From an uncultured Halomonas sp. (GTDB lineage: Bacteria; Pseudomonadota; Gammaproteobacteria; Pseudomonadales; Halomonadaceae), in NCBI RefSeq assembly GCF_947493865.1, contig NZ_CANLTC010000015.1, positions 36,489 to 100,488 on the forward strand: a stretch of 64,000 nucleotides of DNA, given 5' to 3'. The notes under the pieces were generated by a model that was not told where the DNA came from, did not search any database, and saw only the letters and a program-made list of their open reading frames with translations. Shown here one piece after another: positions 16,432 to 25,335 of the stretch. The position numbers were made by a program, and so were the translations under genes. Position 1 is the stretch's first letter. Each line of letters starts with the position of its first letter.

Positions 16432-19007
16432 GACAGTGCCACACTTTCTGGCAGCGCCTTCGATATCGCATCGAGCAGCGCTGCGATATCGAGAGGCTTG
16501 GTCAAGAAGTCAGTGAACTCGGTGGCAATATTGCGATCCGCGTCACGCTGCATGGCGTTGGCCGACAACCCGATGATCGGCAGATCGGCAAAACGTGCAT
16601 CCTGACGCAGCCAGTTCAAGGCTTGATAGCCGTCGATCCCCGGCAGATGAATGTCCATCAAAATCAGATCGATGGGCTGATTCTGCAACAGCGCCATGCC
16701 TGCCTCGGCGCTCGCAGCGCCATGCAACTCGAGCATGGGGTAATCGATGAAGATGTCCTCCATGAGGCGCTGATTGGCGGGGTTGTCCTCGATATGCAGT
16801 ACTCGCCAGCGACGCTGCGCATGGGCGTGCAAAGCAGTGCGTTGCGAGTCCCCGGGACTACCCGAAACGGGTTTGTTTTCCAAGGCCAACGGCAATTCGA
16901 ACCAGAACTGGCTACCCTGGTCTTGTACACTCTCGACGCCGATGGTACCGGCCATGCGCTCGACCAGCTTCTTGGTCAGGGAAAGGCCGATACCGGTGCC
17001 TTCGATGGCGCCGTGCTCCGCCCCCAGACGACTAAATGGCTGGAAGAGTTCGGCATGGCGATCCCCGGGGATGCCTGGCCCGGTATCACTGACGATCACG
17101 CGCAGGGTCTCCTGCCGAGGGCGACAGTGGATATGCACGTATCCCGGGCGCGAATTGTATTTGATGGCGTTGGAAAGCAGATTGAGCAGCACCTGCTTGA
17201 GACGTGTGTAATCGGCGCGCACCCTTAAATCTTCGGTGCATTCGTCGAACTCGATGGTGACATCGCTCTGGCTGGCTGTTGCAGCGAGGGTTTCGACAAC
17301 GTCCTGAATGACAATCTGAAGTGAGACGGCCTCAAGAGACAGCTGCAGCCGTCCTGCCTCGATTTGCGATAGATCGAGCACTTCGTTGATCAGGTTCAGC
17401 AGATGATGGCCGCTTTTTTCAATATGGGCCACCTGCCGCCGTTGACGCTCATCCAGGGGTGATCGGCGACTGTTCAGAAGCAGCTGCGCGAACCCCAGAA
17501 TGGCATTCAAGGGCGTGCGCAACTCATGACTCATGCCGGAAAGAAATTCGCTCTTGGCCTGGCTGGCTCGCTCGGCCTCATCCCGGGCATGTGCCAGTTC
17601 CTGCATCACCTGTTCGCGTTCGGCGAACTGGCGATAGAGATTGATCAATAGCGCACAGGTCGCCGTGAAGGGTTTCAATCGCTCCAGCAGCGCCTCATCG
17701 TAGCCTTGATGACCATTGGCGATGCCGTACATGCCAATCAATGTCTCACCGTCGTAGATGGGTACGCCCAGATAATTGTGCAAACGCGGGTTGTCTGGCG
17801 GAAAACCGCCTTGCTTGGGCCGGCTGTAGAGATCATCGGACATGACTGTTTCGCCTTGGGCGAATACGCGTCCCAGCAGGCTTTCCGGGTTGGACAGCAG
17901 TACGTCGCCACTGCGCAGCCCCTGCATCAGCTGACGCGATTCCTCATCCCAGACCAGATCGGTGATCGCATGAATCCTCATGGACGGGATGCCCTGTTGA
18001 TCGATCACCTCGCCGATCAGGCCATAATCGCTCAGGGTCAGCTTGCGCAATGCCTGGAGTAGAAAATCCCACAGTCGCTCACCGGACATCAGCGCCTGAT
18101 AATCGGTGATGCCCTGATGCAACACCTTGAGCAGCAGGGTCTGACGATGCTCCTCGGTAATATCATGAGCCACGGATACCACGCCGCGTACATCGCCCTG
18201 CTCATCGATCAACGGTGAAATGGCGATCTCGAACTGACGGTTCTTGATGGGTGGCAACAGCACGCTGCGTGACTCGCGATGCTCGATGACCTCCCGCTCC
18301 CCCTGTTCGAGCCGCTCCACCACCTCCCTTGGAAAGTAATCACTCAAGCGCACCTGCTCGGAAAGATTCTCTGCTCGCTCATCCATCAGCGCATAACTTG
18401 CGCGATTGGCCGCCAGAAAATCGCCGCTACGATTGCGCACATAGATGGGTTCACGACAGCTGTCGAACACGTTGTAATACAACATCGAGAGCTTGCGGCT
18501 GCGGGCTTGTTCCTGTGCTTTTCGATGGCATTGGGCGTGTAGTCGCAGAAGCGCCTCTGCCTGCTGCGCCAGCCCGCGCAACAAACGCCAGGCGCGATCA
18601 TCGAATTCGCGAGGAGCATCGTCCAGAAGACATAGCGCGCCTACCGGGCGAGAGTCCTGCAGGTAGAGCGGATAAGCGGCAAAGAAGCGCACCTGTGGCA
18701 TCCGATCGAGAGGAAAGCCCTCTTCGGATACCGGCAGATTGCGTGTATCCTCGATGAGTCGTGGCGCATTGCCCTCCACGACAAAACGATACAGTGTCTT
18801 GCGGGCACAAGCCGTCAGAGCCAGGTTCGACCTGGGAATCACCCAGAGGCGATCCGCATCCTCCGGGAAAAGCAATGCCGAGGACGCATCGAAAATATCC
18901 CTGGCCAAGACCGCGAGGTGCTCGAAATTGGCATCCCCCTGCGCAGGAAATGGCCATGTCCATTCTCGAGGCTGAGTTTCTCCAGCCGAGTTCTCGAAAC
19001 CTCCCAT
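16428..19007 (-). CDS. Hybrid sensor histidine kinase (GAF-PAS-GAF-HisKA-HATPase-REC)
   Basis: An 859-residue cytosolic kinase without membrane segments. Order: N-terminal GAF (about 25-160), PAS/PAC (about 180-290, ending VSVAHDITEEH), second GAF (about 295-465), coiled linker, HisKA with SHELRTPLNAILGFAQLL (H box about 495), HATPase with NLLSNAIKYN, DTGPGI and GTGIGLSLTKKL, and a receiver domain (about 735-850) with LILMDIHLPGIDG and FLTKPL. It overlaps the EAL regulator gene by ATGA, forming a phosphorelay that ends in c-di-GMP breakdown. The GAF domains suggest a soluble small-molecule or redox cue; the ligand is not known. Confidence 0.92.
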   Translation of the reverse strand: MGGFENSAGETQPREWTWPFPAQGDANFEHLAVLARDIFDASSALLFPEDADRLWVIPRSNLALTACARKTLYRFVVEGNAPRLIEDTRNLPVSEEGFPLDRMPQVRFFAAYPLYLQDSRPVGALCLLDDAPREFDDRAWRLLRGLAQQAEALLRLHAQCHRKAQEQARSRKLSMLYYNVFDSCREPIYVRNRSGDFLAANRASYALMDERAENLSEQVRLSDYFPREVVERLEQGEREVIEHRESRSVLLPPIKNRQFEIAISPLIDEQGDVRGVVSVAHDITEEHRQTLLLKVLHQGITDYQALMSGERLWDFLLQALRKLTLSDYGLIGEVIDQQGIPSMRIHAITDLVWDEESRQLMQGLRSGDVLLSNPESLLGRVFAQGETVMSDDLYSRPKQGGFPPDNPRLHNYLGVPIYDGETLIGMYGIANGHQGYDEALLERLKPFTATCALLINLYRQFAEREQVMQELAHARDEAERASQAKSEFLSGMSHELRTPLNAILGFAQLLLNSRRSPLDERQRRQVAHIEKSGHHLLNLINEVLDLSQIEAGRLQLSLEAVSLQIVIQDVVETLAATASQSDVTIEFDECTEDLRVRADYTRLKQVLLNLLSNAIKYNSRPGYVHIHCRPRQETLRVIVSDTGPGIPGDRHAELFQPFSRLGAEHGAIEGTGIGLSLTKKLVERMAGTIGVESVQDQGSQFWFELPLALENKPVSGSPGDSQRTALHAHAQRRWRVLHIEDNPANQRLMEDIFIDYPMLELHGAASAEAGMALLQNQPIDLILMDIHLPGIDGYQALNWLRQDARFADLPIIGLSANAMQRDADRNIATEFTDFLTKPLDIAALLDAISKALPESVALS

Positions 19008-19282
19008 GACCCACTCCCTATATCAGTACTACGCACTGACATGCTTACTACGAGGCATTATAATTTTTTTAATATTTGCCATTATGCCGCATTCAGCAAA
19101 ACTTTTAATGCGCTAATTATTCTTCAATAAGCGATTTTCCTAAGTAAAGTTCAGTATTAAAGGTTTGTGGGTTTTCTTTTGAGAACATTGCCTGCATATA
19201 GCGACTTGGTTTTTGACTAATTCATCTTGCTAACCCGCACTCGGAACAGCCTTGCCCGAATGCTCAGAAAGGAAAACCGCCC

Positions 19283-19942
19283 ATGCCTCGAGACCATTTC
19301 TTTCAACCTGCCGTCGGTGACGTCGCCTTGCTCGAGGTGGTGGCGATCAAGGATGCCGGTGCCTTTCTCGGCTGGGGGCGCCCCAAGGATCTATTGCTGC
19401 CCTATAGCGAGCAGCGTAGCCGCCCCGGGGTCGGTCAGCAGGTGCTGGTAATGATCTTCGAGGATGAGCAGGGCCGCCCCGCGGCGTCGATGCGGCTCGA
19501 GGATTTCATCGTCGATCAGGCAGAAGGAGTGAAAAACGGCGACAAGGTCGCCCTGGTGATCGGCGAGCAAACCGATCTGGGGGTCAAGGCGGTGGTCAAC
19601 CAGCGGTTCTGGGGGCTCTTGTATCACGACGAACTGACGCGCCCCCTGAAGCGCGGCCAACGGATGGAAGGCTATGTCCGCCGGGTCCGGGAGGACGGCC
19701 GGCTGGATCTTTCCCTGTTGCCTTCCGGGGCGGAAAAGCAGCAGCTGGCTGCGGAACGGATAATGGAAGCACTGCAAGCGCACCAGGGCTTTCTAACGCT
19801 GAGCGACAAGAGTTCGCCAGACGCCATCAAGTCGCAACTGGGCATCAGCAAGAGCGCCTTCAAGCAGGCCATCGGCAAGCTCTACAAGCAGCGGCGGATC
19901 GTTATCGAGAAGGAAGGGATTCGACTGACGCCCTCCGAATGA
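19283..19942 (+). CDS. cvfB: CvfB-like S1-domain RNA-binding protein
   Basis: A 219-residue protein with S1-like OB folds and a C-terminal winged helix, as in CvfB/YitL. The first domain shows GAFLGWGRPKDLLLPYSEQ (about 27-45), the second covers about 65-135 and includes GLLYHDEL, the third ends at GRLDLSLLP, and the winged helix spans about 155-215 (SKSAFKQAIGKLYKQRRI). It is somewhat shorter than the 280-300 residues common in the family, because the first S1 repeat is trimmed. The family affects virulence or translation-related gene expression in Gram-positives; the role here is unknown. The region before it (19008-19282) is AT-rich and holds no gene. Confidence 0.85.
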   Translation: MPRDHFFQPAVGDVALLEVVAIKDAGAFLGWGRPKDLLLPYSEQRSRPGVGQQVLVMIFEDEQGRPAASMRLEDFIVDQAEGVKNGDKVALVIGEQTDLGVKAVVNQRFWGLLYHDELTRPLKRGQRMEGYVRRVREDGRLDLSLLPSGAEKQQLAAERIMEALQAHQGFLTLSDKSSPDAIKSQLGISKSAFKQAIGKLYKQRRIVIEKEGIRLTPSE

Positions 19943-19963
19943 CGGGTTCCAGACGCTGCCAAC

Positions 19964-20731
19964 TCAATCATTGTCGCGAGTCCCCGCCCCAGCGCCATCC
20001 CGGGAGGCGTCGCTTGCCTCCACCAGAATGCGTGTCGCCAGGGTCTTGAGCCGCTGCCAGAGCGCGTCGTCCACCTCGATGCCTTCGGCAAAGGCGCGCT
20101 CACGGCAGGCCAGCAGGTCGGATTCGCTCTGGCGTGCCAGCACCTCATAGTGGTAGTCCGAGCGCATCGCCGGCAACAGGTCGACGTGGTTGGCCAGAAT
20201 CAACGTGATGCCATCGTTGGGCTCATTCTCCTCCGGCACCTCGTGAACGGCGTAAACACGAATTTCCGGCACCGTACTATTGGCACGAAACCCCACCACT
20301 TGCTCGGTCAGCGGCATCTGGGCGTTGCGCCAGAAGGCGGTGACGTTCATGCCCCGTCCCGCCAGCCGGGACAGATAGCCCATGATCAACTGGCGATTGT
20401 GGCAGCGTCGAATCTTGATGATGGCAAGCCCCCGGGCCCGGGCCTTGGCAAAACCCAGCTCCACCGCCAGGCTCGAGGCGCGCAGCACGCTCTGGCCGTG
20501 ACCGTCGAGCACGGCAAGGTCGCCATCGTTGTAGAGTATGCTGGTCAACTGGTTGGGGTCTTCTCGCAACAGATGATCCAGACCGCGACCCAGGGCATTG
20601 AGTCCTTCCAGGCCGTGGCACTGCATCCAGGCCACCATGTCCGCGGCGTCCGCGGCCTCACCTTCTTCGAACTCCATGCCGCTGAACGCCTTGCGACATA
20701 GACCCTGAAGCTCGTTGTAGGATACTTTCAT
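19964..20731 (-). CDS. Conserved protein of unknown function (DUF3726-like)
   Basis: A 255-residue soluble protein. The N-terminal helix-rich part VSYNELQGLCRKAFSGMEFE (about 3-22) and AADMVAWMQCHGLEGL (about 28-43) recalls DUF3726 and, distantly, the first helices of LDH2/ureidoglycolate-type dehydrogenases. The latter is only an impression. No catalytic motif could be named. It is the last gene of a minus-strand run: M19 dipeptidase, BCCT carrier, a 584-residue unknown and this one, which points to catabolism of a BCCT-imported amine. The tail from about 235 is low-complexity. Confidence 0.7.
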   Translation of the reverse strand: MKVSYNELQGLCRKAFSGMEFEEGEAADAADMVAWMQCHGLEGLNALGRGLDHLLREDPNQLTSILYNDGDLAVLDGHGQSVLRASSLAVELGFAKARARGLAIIKIRRCHNRQLIMGYLSRLAGRGMNVTAFWRNAQMPLTEQVVGFRANSTVPEIRVYAVHEVPEENEPNDGITLILANHVDLLPAMRSDYHYEVLARQSESDLLACRERAFAEGIEVDDALWQRLKTLATRILVEASDASRDGAGAGTRDND

Positions 20732-20803
20732 GCTTCGCCCTTCTCCCTATCAGCCCACCATCGGCCCGCGGCCATCACACACTCGTCTCGTTGTTATCTG
20801 CGA

Positions 20804-22558
20804 TCACCCCTGCTGAACGGCCAATTCATCCGTCATCGGCATACCGTTGACCCTGGGCTCAAGGGGAAAGCTCCAGTCATCGAAGTCGGCCAGGTTTGAG
20901 GGCTCGGCGTTCAATTCCTCGACCAGGGGCGCACCCTGGAACAAGGTGATGCGCACCCAACGATCGGATTTGGGGTCGAAACGGCTGGCGCCGAAGAACG
21001 ACAGCTTGGTGCGCAGCAGATGCATGGGCTTCATGTCGCGATGCCAGAGATTGGCGCGAATCTCACCGTAGGGTGTATCCGCCATTGCCTGGATACGGCG
21101 AACGATTTCCTTGTGACGCGGGTTGGCCATCAGGAATTCCACGACTAGCGCACGGGGGTTGTCCTCAAGGAAGCGACTCAGCGTTTCATGGGCCTTGCGT
21201 ACTCGGGGGGCCATGGCCAAGGGCATCTCTTTTTCCTGGCCCGGCTCCGTGTAGCGCACCCCAAGGCGCGGCTCCTCTTTCTCCGCGGAGCGATACCAGA
21301 ACCAGTAACAGGCCTCCGGCGCATCATAGTCTTCAGCAAGTGCCCAATCGTAATGGGTTTCGATCAGCTGCTTGAGACGCACCAGGGCCATGTCCGGCAC
21401 CAGTTCCATGCGCTCATCGGCCCCCATGTGGTCCTCGAGCGCATCGACCTGCAACGGGTAAAGTTCGATCAATAGCGTATTGATGAGCTCCTGGGCTTCC
21501 AGGGGCAAGGTGCGTTCACCCCAGGCCATCAGCTGCTGCCACATGTCCGGGTCCAGCGGCACCTGCTCCAGCCAGGTCACTACTTCCGGTAGCGCCGCCA
21601 CGGTTGCGGCATTGCGCTCACCCTGTTCGACGTTCTCGGTGACCGTCTGCTCAAGGTGTGCAAGGGCGCGACGAGTCAGCTCGATCAGGCGCGCACGATC
21701 CGCCTCACAGGGGGGCTGATCGATGGCCAGACCCAATGCCTGCTCGCGACAGTGCACCCACTGCTGAATCAGCTTGGGGTGGTTGATCAGAAATGGTGCC
21801 ATTCCCAGACCCGTGGAGTTGCCTATTCCCAGATAGCGACGTAGTTCGGGATCCATGGTCACGGCGGCTTGCGGGGCTTGAACCTGAGCGATGTGTTCCA
21901 CCTGGGCAATGGAGAAATGGCGCAGCAGATAGACCGCAAGCATCTGCGCCGAGAACGGTCGTTTGAAATCCGGGCTGTCTTGCAGACGAGCGAAGTCCGC
22001 GATGCCGAACTTGCCGTTACCGTAGACGGCGGTAGTACGGTACAGATACCCCACCTTGGTCAACCAGGTGGGATCCGGCTGACGGCCTTCCGCAAGTGCC
22101 TGAGTGAAATGACTGAAATTACGCAGACTCCGATTGGCCCGAGACAGCACCAGCAGCCGCGGGTGCTGCCGGCCGGCTTCCTGCAATGGCACATTCGCCG
22201 CCATCTGCTCGAGCAATGACTCGTCGACATCCCCCTCGACCAGACCGAAGGTGACATCCCAGGCTTCGGCGATGACCCGGTCGGAGCGGGCCTCGTCACT
22301 CAAGGGTTGGGAGAAGATCACCTCATGGTAGCGCCCATGAGGTGTCTGAACACGATAGATAGCCGTGCCATGACCATTGTCGTCGAGATCGAAACGACTA
22401 CAACTCACCTGCCAGCGCTGGCGCGCCATCTGACGCACCAACGAGCGCACGAAGCTCAGGCGGCTGGCGTGTAGACTGCCCAGCCGTTCCAGCTCCATGA
22501 CCTGTTCTGCAGGGCGTAGAAAGGGTCTGACACGTGGTTGGCTATCAAGATCGTGCAT
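20804..22558 (-). CDS. Conserved hypothetical protein (584 aa) coupled to a BCCT carrier
   Basis: A soluble 584-residue protein with no signal peptide, membrane helix or recognised domain. Notable stretches are KRPFSAQMLAVYLLRHFS (about 203-220), LRRYLGIGNSTGLGMAPFLI (about 240-260) and YWFWYRSAEKEEPRLGVRY (about 430-450). The ATG at 22558 is preceded by AAGGAGAAGGAGC and lies 14 bases inside the 3' end of the BCCT gene, so the two are co-translated; the frame is open further upstream but that would lie wholly in the carrier gene. The conserved Gly-Asn-Ser-Thr-Gly-Leu-Gly loop could bind a ligand. Not recognised as any characterised enzyme. Confidence 0.75.
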   Translation of the reverse strand: MHDLDSQPRVRPFLRPAEQVMELERLGSLHASRLSFVRSLVRQMARQRWQVSCSRFDLDDNGHGTAIYRVQTPHGRYHEVIFSQPLSDEARSDRVIAEAWDVTFGLVEGDVDESLLEQMAANVPLQEAGRQHPRLLVLSRANRSLRNFSHFTQALAEGRQPDPTWLTKVGYLYRTTAVYGNGKFGIADFARLQDSPDFKRPFSAQMLAVYLLRHFSIAQVEHIAQVQAPQAAVTMDPELRRYLGIGNSTGLGMAPFLINHPKLIQQWVHCREQALGLAIDQPPCEADRARLIELTRRALAHLEQTVTENVEQGERNAATVAALPEVVTWLEQVPLDPDMWQQLMAWGERTLPLEAQELINTLLIELYPLQVDALEDHMGADERMELVPDMALVRLKQLIETHYDWALAEDYDAPEACYWFWYRSAEKEEPRLGVRYTEPGQEKEMPLAMAPRVRKAHETLSRFLEDNPRALVVEFLMANPRHKEIVRRIQAMADTPYGEIRANLWHRDMKPMHLLRTKLSFFGASRFDPKSDRWVRITLFQGAPLVEELNAEPSNLADFDDWSFPLEPRVNGMPMTDELAVQQG

Positions 22559-24131
22559 GCTCCTTCTCCTTGGGCAGTAGCCCCTGCTCTCGCGCCATGG
22601 CATAGGCCGCTTGAGGCCCTGTCCAAAGCGATGGCAGCAATACAAGGGATACGGGAATCGCGGTAATCACGATGAATTGTTGCAAGGCGCTGATCTGACC
22701 CGAGCCCATGTACAACAGGATGCCCGCCATTACCGCCATGGCGACGCCCCAGAAGGCACGGATGAACGCGTTGGGATCGTCATGACCGGAACCCACCACG
22801 GCAATGGCATAGCTCATGGAATCGCCGGTGGTGGCCACGAAGATGGTGGTCAGCAGCAGAATGGCCAATGCCATGAAGGTGCCACCGGGCAAGGCCTGGG
22901 CCACGGTGAGGGTCGCCACATCGAACTGGAAGTTGTTAAGGGCGTCCGCAAGATCGATGGCGCCGTTCAACTGATAGTAGATGCCCGATCCGCCCAGTAG
23001 CGTGAACCAGACGGTGGTAGCAATGGGCGCCATCACCGCCACGGCAAGAATCATCTGGCGCACGGTGCGTCCGCGAGAGATGCGCGCCACGAAGATAGCC
23101 ATCAGCGGGCCGTAGCCGATGAACCAGGCGAAGAAGAACACCGTCCACCACTGCATCCACCATTCCGGCGCGGTCTCGCTGGTCATGGTGGCCATGTCGA
23201 AGAACGACGTCAGATATTCACCGAAGCCCTGGAAGAAGGCATTGGTCAGAAATAGCGTAGGTCCGAAGATGAAGATGGCCGCCGCGATGGCCAGGGCCAG
23301 AAAGACGTTGAAACGACTGAGCAATTGAATGCCGCGATCGATACCGCTTACCGCGGATGTGACGTACACCACGCCCAGCCCCACCAACACGATGAGCTGA
23401 GTGCCGAGACCTTCGGAGAAGCCGAACAACTCATGCAGACCGTAGGCCACCTGGGTCGCCAGGAAACCTATCGGGCCCACGGTGCCTGCTACCACGGCGA
23501 TGACACAAAACGCATCCACCAAGCCGCCGAACCAGCCGCTCATGAACTTTTCACCCAATACCGGATAAAGAAGCGTACGGGGGCGCAATGGATGACCCTT
23601 TACGTAGTGCAGGTGCGCCAATACCACGGCGGTCAGCGAGCCCAACACGGCCCAGGCCAGAAAGCCCCAGTGCATGAAGGATTGCGCCAGGGCACCGGCT
23701 ACCGCTTCCGGGGTGCCCGGCTCGGTATCGAAGGCGGGTGGCGTGACGATGAAGTGATAGATCGGCTCGCCGGCGGCAAAAAACACGCCGCCTCCGGCCA
23801 GCAGGGTACACATGATGATCGACAGCCACTTGAAGTTGCTCATCTCCGGCGTATGGCGATTGCCGATACGCGCGCCCGAGGCAGAGGATACGGTCAACGC
23901 CATGGCGATGAAGAAAGTCAGCAGCAGCAGTAGCTGGAAGAAGGTACCCAGGGTCTTGGCGGTCCAGGCAAACCCTCCACTGATACCATTGGCCACCATG
24001 TCGAGGTCGTAGAGCGACAACGCCACGAATAACACGATGAAACCGATGCTGACGCCGAGAACGACCGGGTCGCCCCAGCGTGAGGTCTTGCTTTGTGATG
24101 ACGAGTGACGCTTTGCACTGTCATTGCTCAT
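22545..24131 (-). CDS. BCCT family transporter
   Basis: A 528-residue, 12-TM carrier with the BCCT signature MQWWTVFFFAWFIGYGPLMA then FVARISRGRTVRQM (about 330-365), and LLAGGGVFFAAGEPIYHFI (about 98-116). The ATG at 24131 is about 10 bases after AAGGG; a TTG two codons earlier is less likely. It lies 59 bases after the M19 dipeptidase stop and overlaps the 584-residue unknown. It is the third BCCT gene in the window. Context indicates uptake of a substrate that the neighbouring dipeptidase, aldehyde dehydrogenase and unknown proteins process. Confidence 0.92.
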   Translation of the reverse strand: MSNDSAKRHSSSQSKTSRWGDPVVLGVSIGFIVLFVALSLYDLDMVANGISGGFAWTAKTLGTFFQLLLLLTFFIAMALTVSSASGARIGNRHTPEMSNFKWLSIIMCTLLAGGGVFFAAGEPIYHFIVTPPAFDTEPGTPEAVAGALAQSFMHWGFLAWAVLGSLTAVVLAHLHYVKGHPLRPRTLLYPVLGEKFMSGWFGGLVDAFCVIAVVAGTVGPIGFLATQVAYGLHELFGFSEGLGTQLIVLVGLGVVYVTSAVSGIDRGIQLLSRFNVFLALAIAAAIFIFGPTLFLTNAFFQGFGEYLTSFFDMATMTSETAPEWWMQWWTVFFFAWFIGYGPLMAIFVARISRGRTVRQMILAVAVMAPIATTVWFTLLGGSGIYYQLNGAIDLADALNNFQFDVATLTVAQALPGGTFMALAILLLTTIFVATTGDSMSYAIAVVGSGHDDPNAFIRAFWGVAMAVMAGILLYMGSGQISALQQFIVITAIPVSLVLLPSLWTGPQAAYAMAREQGLLPKEKEHARS

Positions 24132-24190
24132 GATCAATGGCCCTTTATTGTCGACTGTTGGTGTTGGGCTTGAAAGATAACGGAAAACGA

Positions 24191-25183
24191 TCAGGCAGCC
24201 GTTGGCGTCGCGGCTCGTTCGAGCAGCTCGATCCAGTTGCGGCCCATGATGCGTTCGATTTCCCCTTCATCGAACCCGCGTTGGCGCAGTCCTTTGATCA
24301 AATTGGGGAAGTCGCGATTGTCTCGGAACCAGGATAGCGGGCGCGGCCAACCGGCATTGGCCTGGCTTCCCTCGCCGTAATCCATCTCCTTCGACCAACG
24401 ACCGTTACGCATCCACTCCAGCACCGACGTTGGCTGATCCTGGCAAAGATCGGTACCTATACCGATATGTTCGATTCCCATCAGATCAGCCGTGGTCGCA
24501 ATCATGTCACAATATGCTTCCAGGGTGCAGTCTGGACCGTCTTTGAGATGAAAAGGGTAGGCCGAAAAGCCTAGAATTCCCTCAGACTCGGCAATGGCCT
24601 TGAGCACCTTGTCCGACTTGTTGCGTTTGGCCGGGTGCCAGGCATTGGGGTTGGCATGGGAAATGATCACCGGCCGCTCGGAGAGCTCGACAGCCTCCAG
24701 GGTCGAGCGCTCGGCGCTATGGGACATGTCGATGACCATGCCCACCCGGTTCATTTCCTTGATCACCTGACGACCGAAGCGGGTGATGCCGCTGTCTTCG
24801 CTCTCATAGCAGCCGCAGGCCAGCAGGCTCTGGTTGTTGTAGGTCAGCTGCATGATCAGAAGCCCCAGACGGCGCAGGATCGCCACCATATCGATGTCGT
24901 CTTCGATGGGCGAGCAGTTCTGAGCGCCCAGGAAAATGCCCACCTTGCCCGCCTCACGGGCGCGCTGGATATCCGCCGGCTCGTGCACCGGCATGATCAG
25001 ATCGCTGTTGGCCTCGAAGCGGCGGTTCCACTCACCCAGCCGGCTCAGCGTATCTCGGGTGGTCTCGTGATAGACCAGGGTGGCGTGCACCGCATCAACG
25101 CCACCTTCGTGCATCTGCTCGAAGATCTCCCGGGACCAGTTGGAGTACTGCAGGCCATCGACGATGAGCATTTCCTGGGACAT
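24191..25183 (-). CDS. M19 (membrane/renal-type) dipeptidase family amidohydrolase
   Basis: A 330-residue metal-dependent dipeptidase. It resembles the M19 protein encoded in pseudomonad glycine-betaine catabolic clusters. Visible parts are VDGLQYSNWSREIFEQM (about 8-24, replacing the usual DGHxD), FLGAQNCSPIEDDID with the bridging Glu (about 105), MVIDMSHSAERST with metal His (about 148), VIISHANPN with the next His, and HIGIGTDLCQD with Asp (about 240). No signal peptide, so it is cytosolic here. The ATG at 25183 has GAGGA 8 bases upstream. The replaced DGHND motif suggests altered metal use or a substrate other than a plain dipeptide. Confidence 0.88.
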   Translation of the reverse strand: MSQEMLIVDGLQYSNWSREIFEQMHEGGVDAVHATLVYHETTRDTLSRLGEWNRRFEANSDLIMPVHEPADIQRAREAGKVGIFLGAQNCSPIEDDIDMVAILRRLGLLIMQLTYNNQSLLACGCYESEDSGITRFGRQVIKEMNRVGMVIDMSHSAERSTLEAVELSERPVIISHANPNAWHPAKRNKSDKVLKAIAESEGILGFSAYPFHLKDGPDCTLEAYCDMIATTADLMGIEHIGIGTDLCQDQPTSVLEWMRNGRWSKEMDYGEGSQANAGWPRPLSWFRDNRDFPNLIKGLRQRGFDEGEIERIMGRNWIELLERAATPTAA

Positions 25184-25208
25184 TTGCGTATTCCTCATGA
25201 CTTAAGGA

Positions 25209-25335
25209 TCGCTGAATAAATCGTCGAACGAAATGAAGCGCAAGGCGCACGGAACGCAGAAGGCGAGACATAACATGGGGTTAGGCGAGCCTTCGAGTAC
25301 CGCGCAACGCAGCGATTCGTTCGTGCAGACATTTA
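25209..25335. repeat. Dispersed intergenic repeat, copy A
   Basis: Between the aldehyde dehydrogenase and dipeptidase genes. It begins gctgaataaatcgtcgaacg, contains the core tgaagcgcaaggcgcacgg, then ccgcgcaacgcagcgattcg, and ends gcagacatttagtcag. The same ordered segments recur at 31776-31975, with tgaagcgcaaggcgtgcgg as its core. Such short GC-rich extragenic repeats are common in this group of bacteria. Confidence 0.75.
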
